13,310 nt of DNA from an uncultured Oscillospiraceae bacterium (GTDB lineage Bacteria; Bacillota; Clostridia; Oscillospirales; Acutalibacteraceae), in assembly GCA_910588935.1 (NCBI GenBank), contig CAJUSM010000071.1, forward strand, positions 1 through 13,310, in the 5' to 3' direction. Below the pieces are notes generated by a model, which saw nothing but the letters and a program-made list of their open reading frames with translations, searched no databases and had not been told where the DNA came from. How positions within the stretch are numbered: position 1 is the stretch's first letter; each line of letters begins with the position of its first letter. The position numbers were made by a program, and so were the translations under genes. Below, piece after piece: positions 1 through 6,821 of this stretch.

Positions 1-683
1 GTGTAGAGAACATCAGCTTCCGCCTGGGCCAAGGGGAAACCGTGGGGATTATTGGAGCCACCGGCTGCGGGAAGTCCACGCTGATTAACCTGCTGATGCG
101 CCTGTATGACCGAGACAGCGGGGAAATCCGTATTGGTGGCCGGCGAATTGAGGCCATCCCGCCAGAAGAGCTCCATACCAAATTTGGGGTAGTGTTTCAG
201 AACGACGTGCTTTTTGCGGACAGCATCCGGGAAAATATCGATTTTGGCCGGGGCCTGCCTCTGGAAGAGATCCAGCGGGCAGCCCGGTGCGCCCAGGCCG
301 AGGACTTTATCTCCCAGCTGCCAGAGGGGTACGAGCATATGCTTACCTCCAAAGGCACAAACCTGAGCGGCGGGCAAAAGCAGCGGGTTCTAGTGGCCAG
401 GGCCCTGGCTGGAACGCCAGAGATTCTGGTGCTGGACGACTCCTCCTCGGCCCTGGATTACCGAACAGACGCCGCTCTCCGCAAAGCCCTGCGGGAGGAG
501 TACGCAGGGGTAACCACGGTAATCATTGCCCAGCGGGTAAGCTCTATTCTTCACGCGGACCACATTTTGGTGCTGGACGAGGGCAAAGAATTGGGCTACG
601 GAACCCATGAGGAGCTAATGGAAAGCTGCGAGGTTTACAGGGAGATTGCAGTCTCTCAGATGGGAGGCCAAAGAGCCCCCTAA
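1..683 (+). CDS. ABC exporter half-transporter, C-terminal ATPase part (5' end outside window); degenerate ATP-site subunit
   Basis: Only the nucleotide-binding domain is present; the frame is open to the left edge from base 3, so the membrane part lies outside. The domain energises export of an unknown substrate. Motifs in order: Walker A GATGCGKST, Q-loop VVFQND, signature LSGGQKQR, Walker B ending VLDDSSSALD, D-loop, then AQRVSSI. The position after the Walker B Asp, normally the catalytic Glu, is Asp (codon 438-440), and the switch His is Gln (codon 531-533). This pair of changes is known from the inactive-site subunit of heterodimeric exporters such as TM287/288. The next gene carries the matching degenerate signature, so the two very probably form one dimer. 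The stop TAA is at 681-683 and the partner starts 73 bases later. Substrate (drug, peptide or lipid) cannot be told. Confidence 0.93.
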   Translation, partial: VENISFRLGQGETVGIIGATGCGKSTLINLLMRLYDRDSGEIRIGGRRIEAIPPEELHTKFGVVFQNDVLFADSIRENIDFGRGLPLEEIQRAARCAQAEDFISQLPEGYEHMLTSKGTNLSGGQKQRVLVARALAGTPEILVLDDSSSALDYRTDAALRKALREEYAGVTTVIIAQRVSSILHADHILVLDEGKELGYGTHEELMESCEVYREIAVSQMGGQRAP

Positions 684-721
684 GGGAGGGGAAAGCCTAA
701 CCCATACATACGGGCTCTTTT
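670..721 (+). promoter_or_regulatory. Inverted repeat between the two ABC subunit genes
   Basis: AAAGAGCCC (670-678) and GGGCTCTTT (712-720) can form a 9-bp stem with a 33-base loop. It spans the stop codon of the first subunit and ends 20 bases before the AAAGGAGG site of the second. Only a short T run overlaps the 3' arm, so this is a weak terminator at best. It could protect mRNA ends or tune subunit ratio. The pairing is seen; any role is inference. Confidence 0.35.
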
Positions 722-756
722 GCCCCACTGTTTTCGTATTAAAGGAGGTACATGCC

Positions 757-2535
757 ATGCCGCCAAGATTTATGCCCAGAGGCCCCATTGAAAAGCCCCG
801 AGACCGGAAAAAGGTCTTGCTCCGCCTATGGGGCTATATCTACGCCCATAAGTTTATGGCGTTCTGCGCCGTGCTGCTCACTGTAGCCAGCAACCTGCTG
901 GCCCTGCTGGGCCCCTACCTGTCCGGCCGGGCTATTGACGCCATTGGCCTGGAAAAGGGCAAAGTGGATTTTCCCGCCGTGTTCTTTTTCTGCGGGCTGA
1001 TGGTGGTGTTCTACGCCATCTCCTCCGGCCTTTCCTATGGCCTGTCTATCCTGATGATCAAGCTCAGCCAGAAAATTGTCTATCAAATGCGCCGCCAGGT
1101 CTTTGACCGGCTCACCCTGCTGCCGGTGCGGTACTTTGACCAGCACCAGACAGGGGATATTGTCAGCCATATCTCCTACGATATTGACACAGTAAACGCC
1201 TCCCTTTCCAACGACCTGCTGCAGATTGCCGCCAGCGCCATTACGGTAATTGGGTCGCTGGTTATGATGATTGCCATCTCCCCTATGCTGGTGCTGGTGT
1301 TCGCGGTAACAATTCCCCTCTCTATTGTATTTACCCGGTACATGACCAAAAAGGTGCGCCCTTTGTTTCACAACCGCTCGGTAAAGCTTGGGGAGCTTAA
1401 CGGCTTTGTGGAAGAGGTGATCAGCGGCCAGAAAACCACCAAGGCCTACCACCAAGAGGAAACCATGACCAGCCGTTTTGACAACAAGAACAAGGAGGCT
1501 GTAGACGCCTACTACAAGGCTGACTATTACGGCGCCATGACCGGCCCCTCGGTCAATTTTATCAACAACCTGTCCTTAGCCTTTATCAGTATGTTTGGGG
1601 CAATTCTGTTTTTGCTGGGCCGTATTTCCATTGGCGACCTCTCCTCCTTTGTGCTCTACTCCCGGCGGTTTTCCGGCCCTATCAACGAAATGGCCAACAT
1701 TGTCAGCGAGCTTCAATCCGCCTGCGCCGCTGCAGAGCGGGTTTTCGACCTAATGGACCAGGAGCCGGAGCCGGCGGATATGCCAGGAGCGGCCGAGCTG
1801 GCAGAGGTAAAGGGAGACGTGCGCATGGAGGCTGTGCGCTTTGGCTATGACCCGGAAAAGGTCATTATCCATGGCCTGGACCTGCACGCCCCGCCAGGGG
1901 GATTAACGGCAATTGTTGGCCCCACCGGGGCAGGGAAAACCACGCTGATCAACCTGCTCATGCGCTTTTATGATCCGGACAGCGGGCGCATAACATTGGA
2001 TGGCCGGGATATTCAGGCCGCCACCCGAAAGAGCCTGCGCCTTTCCTACGCCATGGTGCTTCAGGATACCTGGCTGTTTACAGGCACAATTTTCGAGAAC
2101 CTAGCCTATGGCAAAAAAGGCGCCCGCCGGGAGGACGTAGAGGCGGCGGCCAAGGCGGCCAGGATTCACCGGTACATTATGGCCCTGCCCAAGGGCTACG
2201 ACACTGTTTTAGACGAAAACGGCATCAACATTTCCCAGGGGCAGAAGCAGCTGCTTACCATAGCCCGGGCCATGCTTCTAGACGCTAAAATGCTGATTCT
2301 GGATGAGGCCACCTCAAATGTGGATACCCGGACAGAGCAGCAGATCCAGGCGGCCATGCGCACCCTTATGCGGGATAAAACCTGCTTTGTCATTGCCCAT
2401 CGCCTGTCCACCATCCAAAACGCCAACAACATTCTGGTGGTACGAGATGGAGACATTGTAGAGCAGGGCGCCCATGACCAGCTAATGGCAAAAGGCGGCT
2501 TTTACGCCAGCCTGTATAACTCCCAGTTCCAGTAA
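757..2535 (+). CDS. ABC exporter half-transporter, TMD-NBD fusion (catalytic subunit of a heterodimeric exporter)
   Basis: The 592-residue length fits a full half-transporter: six membrane helices in roughly residues 25-330, then an ATPase domain from about 350. The start ATG is chosen because AAAGGAGG (741-748) sits 8 bases before it; the open frame runs further upstream without such a site. Motifs seen: Walker A GPTGAGKTT near residue 388, Q-loop VLQDTW, signature ISQGQKQ (residues 492-498), Walker B MLILDEATSNVD with catalytic Glu517, and switch His548 in AHRLSTI. The signature lacks the usual LSGGQ, having SQGQ. This defect pairs with the Asp and Gln changes of the upstream subunit, so one composite ATP site is degenerate and one is competent, as in TM287/288, LmrCD or BmrCD. 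It likely acts in the cytoplasmic membrane as a multidrug or lipid/peptide exporter; substrate unknown. It probably shares a transcript with the gene before it. Confidence 0.95.
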   Translation: MPPRFMPRGPIEKPRDRKKVLLRLWGYIYAHKFMAFCAVLLTVASNLLALLGPYLSGRAIDAIGLEKGKVDFPAVFFFCGLMVVFYAISSGLSYGLSILMIKLSQKIVYQMRRQVFDRLTLLPVRYFDQHQTGDIVSHISYDIDTVNASLSNDLLQIAASAITVIGSLVMMIAISPMLVLVFAVTIPLSIVFTRYMTKKVRPLFHNRSVKLGELNGFVEEVISGQKTTKAYHQEETMTSRFDNKNKEAVDAYYKADYYGAMTGPSVNFINNLSLAFISMFGAILFLLGRISIGDLSSFVLYSRRFSGPINEMANIVSELQSACAAAERVFDLMDQEPEPADMPGAAELAEVKGDVRMEAVRFGYDPEKVIIHGLDLHAPPGGLTAIVGPTGAGKTTLINLLMRFYDPDSGRITLDGRDIQAATRKSLRLSYAMVLQDTWLFTGTIFENLAYGKKGARREDVEAAAKAARIHRYIMALPKGYDTVLDENGINISQGQKQLLTIARAMLLDAKMLILDEATSNVDTRTEQQIQAAMRTLMRDKTCFVIAHRLSTIQNANNILVVRDGDIVEQGAHDQLMAKGGFYASLYNSQFQ

Positions 2536-2586
2536 AAGGAATGGCGCTCTATCTCGTTGTTGCCAATGGATTCATTGAACCAGCTT

Positions 2587-2630
2587 AAAAGCCTGTACCC
2601 AAGGGGCAATTCCTCTTGGTACAGGCTTTT
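2587..2630. terminator. Bidirectional intrinsic terminator between convergent genes
   Basis: A perfect 13-bp stem (2587-2599 with 2618-2630) begins AAAA and ends TTTT. It continues after a one-base bulge (C2600) into a further 6-bp stem with one G-T pair and a 5-base loop (2607-2611). Flanking A and T runs let it work on both strands. It lies 52 bases after the ABC exporter stop and downstream of the opposing dehydratase gene, so it can end both transcripts. Confidence 0.9.
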
Positions 2631-2662
2631 GGTTTTGCCATATGGCCATTGATTTCACAAAG

Positions 2663-2686
2663 AAAAAAAGGGCAGGGCCGCCCCCT
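2663..2686 (-). terminator. Possible first terminator of the dehydratase gene
   Basis: Read on the minus strand, a short GC-rich stem (AGGG with CCCT, or GGGC with GCCC) is followed at once by seven T residues (2669-2663) and then CTTTG. The stem is only 4-5 bp, so it is weaker than the hairpin 35-75 bases further on. It starts about 30 bases after the dehydratase stop. Confidence 0.4.
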
Positions 2687-2717
2687 AGGCCGGGGTTATG
2701 GGATCCCTTCAAAGGGC

Positions 2718-4445
2718 TCAGTCCATATAACCGCCCAGCATAGGGGAAGCCGCCTTTTCTGTAAACAAGCCCAGCGCCCCCTTCTCATAGCGCCTGGCTC
2801 GGGCAGTCCAGCTCTGCCGGCGTTCTTCTAGCAGAGCCGCAATCTCCTCTTCGCTCTTCTCCTCTCCCCGCACTCCGCAAATCCGCAGCACCCGCCGGGG
2901 AATATCAATTTCAATGATGTCGCCCTCTTCCACCAGGGCAATGGGCCCGCCGCTTGCAGCCTCTGGGGATACATGGCCAATGGCCGGGCCCTTGCTGGCC
3001 CCCGAAAAGCGGCCGTCTGTAATAAGGGCAATAGAAGCGGCCAGCTTGGGGTCTGAGGAAATGGCCTCGGTGGTGTAGAACATCTCTGGCATACCGCTGC
3101 CCCTTGGCCCTTCGTAGCGAATAATTACCCCATCGCCAGGCTGGATTTTGCCGGTAAGCACCGCCTCAATGGCCTCCTCCTCGCAGTCAAAGGGGCGGGC
3201 AATCACTTTAGCCCGGTGCATCTCTTTGGGCACAGCGCTGTGCTTAACCACCGCGCCCTGGGGCGCAAGGTTGCCTTTTAGCACCGCTACCGTGCCCTCG
3301 CTGCCAATGGGCTCCTGAAATGGGCGGATCACATCTTCCCGGGCAAGGCCGGCCTTAGCCAGCCGCTCCTCCCGCCTGGCATAGTAGTCGGACTTTTTCA
3401 GAGCTTCCAGGTTGTCCCCTAAGGTTTTTCCGGTAACCGTCATCACATCCAGGTGGAGCATGGACCGGACCTCCTCCATCACCCGGGGCACGCCGCCGGC
3501 ATAGGCAAAGAACTCTGCTGGCCAGCGCCCCGCGGGCCGAACATCCAACAGGTAATGGGCTCCCCGGTGAATCCTGTCAAAAGCCTGGGCATCCAGCTCT
3601 ACCCCAAACTCCCGGGCAATCGCGGGAAGGTGTAGCAGGGTGTTGGTAGAGCCGGAAATGGCGGCGTGGATGATCACCGCGTTCTCAAAGCTCTTTTCGG
3701 TAACCATCTGCCGGGCGGTTAGGCCCTGTACAGCCAGGCGGGCAGCCAAAGCCCCCGCCTCCTTGGCCGCCTCCGCCAGCTCCGGAGAGCCGGCAGGCAA
3801 AAGGGCGGTTCCCGGCAGGGTGAGCCCCAAGGCCTCTGCCATAATCTGCATGGTAGAGGCTGTGCCCATAAAGGAGCAGGCCCCGCAGGAGGGGCAGGCA
3901 TGGTGCTTATACCATGTCAGCTGCTCCTCACTAATCTCGCCCCGTCGGCACATGGCGCTGTACATGCCAATCTGCTCCAAGGTAAGCAGGTCTGGACCAG
4001 CAGGCATTACCCCGCCGGTTACCATTACCGCCGGCATGTCTATTCGGCCAATGGCCATAAGCTGGGCAGGAACAGATTTATCGCAGCTGGAAAGAAAAAC
4101 ACCGGCGTCAAAGGTAGTGGCCTTGGCATGTATTTCAATGAGATTGGCAATGGTGTCTCGGGAGACCAGAGAATAATTGCCCCCATCGTGGCCCTGGGAC
4201 ATACCGTCGCAAATATCCGTGGCAAAATAGAGGGCAGATTTGCAGCCCTGGGCATCGGCAGCGGCGGCGGCAGACTGGGCCAATGCCAACAAATGGGCGC
4301 TGCCAGGATGACTCTGGCCATAGGTGCTCTCAATTAAGATTTGGGGCTTTTCCAGGTCATCGGCAGACCAGCCCATGCCCATGCGCAGGGGGTCCATCTC
4401 TGGGGCAACCCCGCGGACCTGCTGGCTTTTCAGGGAAGGCTTCAT
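2718..4445 (-). CDS. IlvD/Edd-family dehydratase (dihydroxy-acid or sugar-acid dehydratase)
   Basis: The 575-residue protein starts at ATG 4445, with AAAGGA 8 bases upstream; earlier ATGs at 4454, 4484 and 4505 lack such a site. The family removes water from dihydroxy acids or aldonic acids using an Fe-S cluster and Mg2+. Seen: Cys79 in DICDGMSQGHDG, Cys121 in SSCDKS, and HACPSCGACSFMGT (Cys184, 187, 190), which hold the likely cluster ligands. Near the C-terminus are ITDGRFSGASKG, whose Ser is the usual catalytic base, and IGHVSPEAASGGPIAL. Several blocks (IHAAISGSTNTLLHLPAIA, AGGVPRVMEE, LDVMTVTGKTLGDNLE) look closer, from memory, to YjhG/YagF-type D-xylonate dehydratases than to classical IlvD, but the protein is shorter than those (about 655 residues). 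No other branched-chain amino acid gene is nearby. The family is certain; the exact substrate, hence the ilvD name, is not. Confidence 0.9.
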   Translation of the reverse strand: MKPSLKSQQVRGVAPEMDPLRMGMGWSADDLEKPQILIESTYGQSHPGSAHLLALAQSAAAAADAQGCKSALYFATDICDGMSQGHDGGNYSLVSRDTIANLIEIHAKATTFDAGVFLSSCDKSVPAQLMAIGRIDMPAVMVTGGVMPAGPDLLTLEQIGMYSAMCRRGEISEEQLTWYKHHACPSCGACSFMGTASTMQIMAEALGLTLPGTALLPAGSPELAEAAKEAGALAARLAVQGLTARQMVTEKSFENAVIIHAAISGSTNTLLHLPAIAREFGVELDAQAFDRIHRGAHYLLDVRPAGRWPAEFFAYAGGVPRVMEEVRSMLHLDVMTVTGKTLGDNLEALKKSDYYARREERLAKAGLAREDVIRPFQEPIGSEGTVAVLKGNLAPQGAVVKHSAVPKEMHRAKVIARPFDCEEEAIEAVLTGKIQPGDGVIIRYEGPRGSGMPEMFYTTEAISSDPKLAASIALITDGRFSGASKGPAIGHVSPEAASGGPIALVEEGDIIEIDIPRRVLRICGVRGEEKSEEEIAALLEERRQSWTARARRYEKGALGLFTEKAASPMLGGYMD

Positions 4446-4467
4446 GGCAAACATCCTTTCTGTACTT

Positions 4468-4496
4468 ATGATACTGTTTTTCATTTGGGCGGCCAA
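4468..4496 (-). promoter_or_regulatory. Candidate sigma-A promoter for the dehydratase gene
   Basis: On the minus strand, TTGGCC (4496-4491) and TATCAT (4473-4468) are separated by 17 bases. The first matches the -35 consensus at 4 of 6 positions and the second the -10 at 5 of 6. Transcription would begin near 4461, giving a short leader that still contains the AAAGGA site. It lies just after the MATE stop codon, so the dehydratase may be transcribed on its own. Confidence 0.4.
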
Positions 4497-4522
4497 AAAA
4501 GGCAAGCGCCAATTAGGGCTTT

Positions 4523-5860
4523 TTAAGAGGCCCGAACCAACCGGCGCATCCGGCTATAGTAGGCAATGGCCAGCATCAGGGCAGCCCCGGCCCAGGCGGA
4601 TACATCCGCAATGCAAATGGCCAGAAAACCCATATGCAGCACCTGGGAGAGAAAGAGTACCACGCCAATCCGGAGCCCCAGCTCCAGCGCCCCAGACAAC
4701 AAAGGAGCCAAAGTGTTCCCCAGGCTTTGCAGGGAGAACCGGTAGATAAACAGCAGGCCCAGGGACCACTCCATAAGCCCTCCTATCACCAGGTAAGGGT
4801 AGGCAGCGTCTATAATGGCCTGCTCTGCCCCGCTTACAAACAGGGCGGTAAGCTCCCGCCCCAAGAAAACCAGGGTCAGGCTGATAAATAGATTAACCCC
4901 CAGCGACATCAGGATTCCCCGGCGCACCCCCAGGCGCACCCGGTCCAGCCGGCCAGCCCCCAAGTTTTGGCCTACATAGGTGCCAAGAGACAGGCCAATG
5001 ATGCTACCCGGCTGCTCTGCCAGGCCAATTAGCCGGGAAGAGGCAGTGTAGGCGGCCACAATGCTGGAGCCAAAGCTGTTCACAATCCCTTGAAGAAGCA
5101 TAACCCCAATGGCTGTTACCGAGTTCATTAAACCTACAGGTATCCCAAGCTTCAGCAGGGCTCCCATGGTTTTGGGCCGGGGGGCGAGCTCATCCCTAGA
5201 AAAGCGCATTAATTCCATGCGGCCCAGTACAAACAGGCAAAGCAGGCCAGAAATCAGCTGAGCCAGCACAGTAGCCCAAGCCGCCCCGGCAATGCCCCAA
5301 CGGAACACCAGCACAAACAGGCAATCTAGCCCCACATTCACAATAGAGCTGATCACGATAACCACCAGGGGAGAAACGCTGTCTCCCAAGGCCCGAAGCA
5401 CACTGGCAAGCACATTATAAAACACTGTGGCCCCAATGCCGACAAAGGTGATCCGTATGTATAGCAGCGCCCCTTCAAAGATGTCCGCCGGGGTAGCCAT
5501 TACCTGCAGCAAGGGCCGAGAGAAGCCTAGGCTGAGAGCCGTGATGGCCAGAGAAGAGAGAACAGCCAGATATACCGAGCAGGCCACGGCCTGGCGGACC
5601 CCTTTGGAGTCTCCGGCCCCAAAGCGCTGGGAGATAAGCACAGAGTAGCCGTGGGTGAGGCCAGTGACAAAGCCAAACACAAAAAAGTGGATGGAGCCCG
5701 TGGCTCCTGCAGCAGCCAGGGCCTGAACCCCCACGCCCCGGCCCAGCACCATAGCGTCCACCGTGGAATAGAGCTGCTGAAACAGATTGCCCAAAAGCAT
5801 AGGGGCAGCAAAGGCCAGCAAAAGCTTAACCGGACTGCCTTTTGTCATATCCCGCACCAT
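4523..5860 (-). CDS. MATE family efflux transporter
   Basis: The 445-residue integral membrane protein has about 12 hydrophobic segments in two similar halves, the normal size for the MATE family, which exports cationic drugs or metabolites in exchange for H+ or Na+. Typical motifs: GSPVKLLLAFAAPMLLGNLFQQ at the start of helix 1 region, then STVDAMVLGR, VLRALGDS after the first six helices, and in the second half LGTYVGQNLGAGR followed by SLQSLGNTLAPL. The start ATG 5860 is chosen because GGGGAGG lies 9 bases upstream; an in-frame ATG at 5884 has no such site. It is downstream of the EamA transporter gene with an 82-base gap that holds a hairpin able to cover this ribosome binding site (separate entry). 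Substrate cannot be told from sequence. Confidence 0.93.
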   Translation of the reverse strand: MVRDMTKGSPVKLLLAFAAPMLLGNLFQQLYSTVDAMVLGRGVGVQALAAAGATGSIHFFVFGFVTGLTHGYSVLISQRFGAGDSKGVRQAVACSVYLAVLSSLAITALSLGFSRPLLQVMATPADIFEGALLYIRITFVGIGATVFYNVLASVLRALGDSVSPLVVIVISSIVNVGLDCLFVLVFRWGIAGAAWATVLAQLISGLLCLFVLGRMELMRFSRDELAPRPKTMGALLKLGIPVGLMNSVTAIGVMLLQGIVNSFGSSIVAAYTASSRLIGLAEQPGSIIGLSLGTYVGQNLGAGRLDRVRLGVRRGILMSLGVNLFISLTLVFLGRELTALFVSGAEQAIIDAAYPYLVIGGLMEWSLGLLFIYRFSLQSLGNTLAPLLSGALELGLRIGVVLFLSQVLHMGFLAICIADVSAWAGAALMLAIAYYSRMRRLVRAS

Positions 5861-5914
5861 AAAGGAAAACCTCCCCAAATTCATCCGGCTACCATGGTAG
5901 CACAGCTGGGGAGG
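5861..5914 (-). promoter_or_regulatory. MATE leader hairpin covering the ribosome binding site, with U-rich tail
   Basis: On the minus strand, CCTCCCCA (5914-5907) pairs with TGGGGAGG (5877-5870) in an 8-bp, mostly G-C stem. Inside lies a perfect 14-bp palindrome, GCTACCATGGTAGC (5888-5901), which can form a 5-bp inner hairpin or bind a dimeric protein. The 3' arm is the MATE Shine-Dalgarno sequence, so the folded form would block translation. The arm is followed by TTTTCCTTT, so it may also end transcription from the uvrA-EamA genes upstream. I do not recognise a known riboswitch consensus here. Pairing is seen; control of MATE expression is inference. Confidence 0.55.
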
Positions 5915-5942
5915 AAATGCAAGAAGAGTTTTTATGGTTTCT

Positions 5943-6818
5943 TTACGAGGCTATGGCCATCGCAATTGTGCCCAGTACCATTAGCGCTAGCCCCGCCTTG
6001 GCCCGGCTGCCCAGCCTCTCTTTAAAAGCCAGGCGGGAAAAGGCGATGGATACCAAAATGCTCAGCTTATCAATGGGCACCACCACGCTGACCACCCCAT
6101 TCTGGATGGCGTAGTAATAACACAGCCAAGAAGCGCCGGTGGCCAGGCCGGAAAGGACCACAAAGCCTAGCTCGCTTTTGGGCACAGCCTTTATCAGGCC
6201 AAGCTTCCCTTTGCCGGCGGCCACGCCCCAGGCCATTACCAGCACCACGCTGGTACGAATGGCCGTGCCCAGGTTAGACTCTACCCCCGCAATGCCCACC
6301 TTAGCCAGTATGGAGGTGGCGGCGGCAAAAATAGCCGAGAGCAGGGCATAGGCCAGCCAGCCCCCTTTGCCGGCCCTGGTTCCCCCAGGCTCCCCAGGCT
6401 TTTTCTCAATCATAAGGAAAACTCCCGCCGCCAGCAGGGCGGTACAAAAAAGCTTTACCGGAAAATGGCTGGTCTCGCCAAAAATCAGGATCGCGGCCAG
6501 CACGGTTAAAATTGTGCTGGACTTGTCTATGGGAACCACCTTGTTAATATCCCCCAAGGCCAGAGCCTTAAAGTAGCACAGCCACGAGGCCCCGGTGGCC
6601 AGACCCGAAAGGACTAAGAACATCCAGGACCGAAGGGAGATTGCGCCTATGCTTCCCAAAGACCCTGCCACATCTGCCATAAGCCAGGAAAAGGCCAGCA
6701 CCACAATGGTGCGCAAGGCAGTGGCCAGGTCGGGGTCGGTTTTTTTAATGCCGCGCTTGGCCAGCACCGCGGTAAGCCCCGCAAACAGGGCCGAACCACA
6801 GGCAGCCGCAATCCACAT
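5943..6818 (-). CDS. EamA/DMT-superfamily transporter with two clear repeats
   Basis: The 291-residue protein has about ten hydrophobic segments and two EamA units (about residues 1-137 and 153-290), the standard drug/metabolite transporter layout. The repeats are unusually alike: LSGLATGASWLCY occurs at residues 70-82 and again at 222-234, and VVPIDK at 94-99 and 246-251, each 152 residues apart. The start ATG has GGGGAGG (6833-6827) 8 bases upstream, inside the end of uvrA, and follows the uvrA stop by only 3 bases, so it is cotranscribed with uvrA and probably translationally coupled. Substrate is unknown; the family includes exporters of amino acids and other metabolites. A hairpin 30-70 bases after the stop may end this unit. 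Confidence 0.9.
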   Translation of the reverse strand: MWIAAACGSALFAGLTAVLAKRGIKKTDPDLATALRTIVVLAFSWLMADVAGSLGSIGAISLRSWMFLVLSGLATGASWLCYFKALALGDINKVVPIDKSSTILTVLAAILIFGETSHFPVKLFCTALLAAGVFLMIEKKPGEPGGTRAGKGGWLAYALLSAIFAAATSILAKVGIAGVESNLGTAIRTSVVLVMAWGVAAGKGKLGLIKAVPKSELGFVVLSGLATGASWLCYYYAIQNGVVSVVVPIDKLSILVSIAFSRLAFKERLGSRAKAGLALMVLGTIAMAIAS

Positions 6819-6821
6819 AGC

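Noticed and set aside
646..756. Upstream extension of the second ABC subunit
   Set aside because: It overlaps the end of subunit 1 and lacks a ribosome binding site, whereas ATG 757 has AAAGGAGG at ideal distance.
826..1455. Minus-strand open frame (209 codons) opposite the ABC exporter
   Set aside because: The translation is His/Gln-rich with no domain, as expected of an antisense shadow of a clear gene.
4494..4525. Terminator between the MATE and dehydratase genes
   Set aside because: A-rich and T-rich flanks exist, but the best stem is short and has a mismatch; not convincing enough to list.
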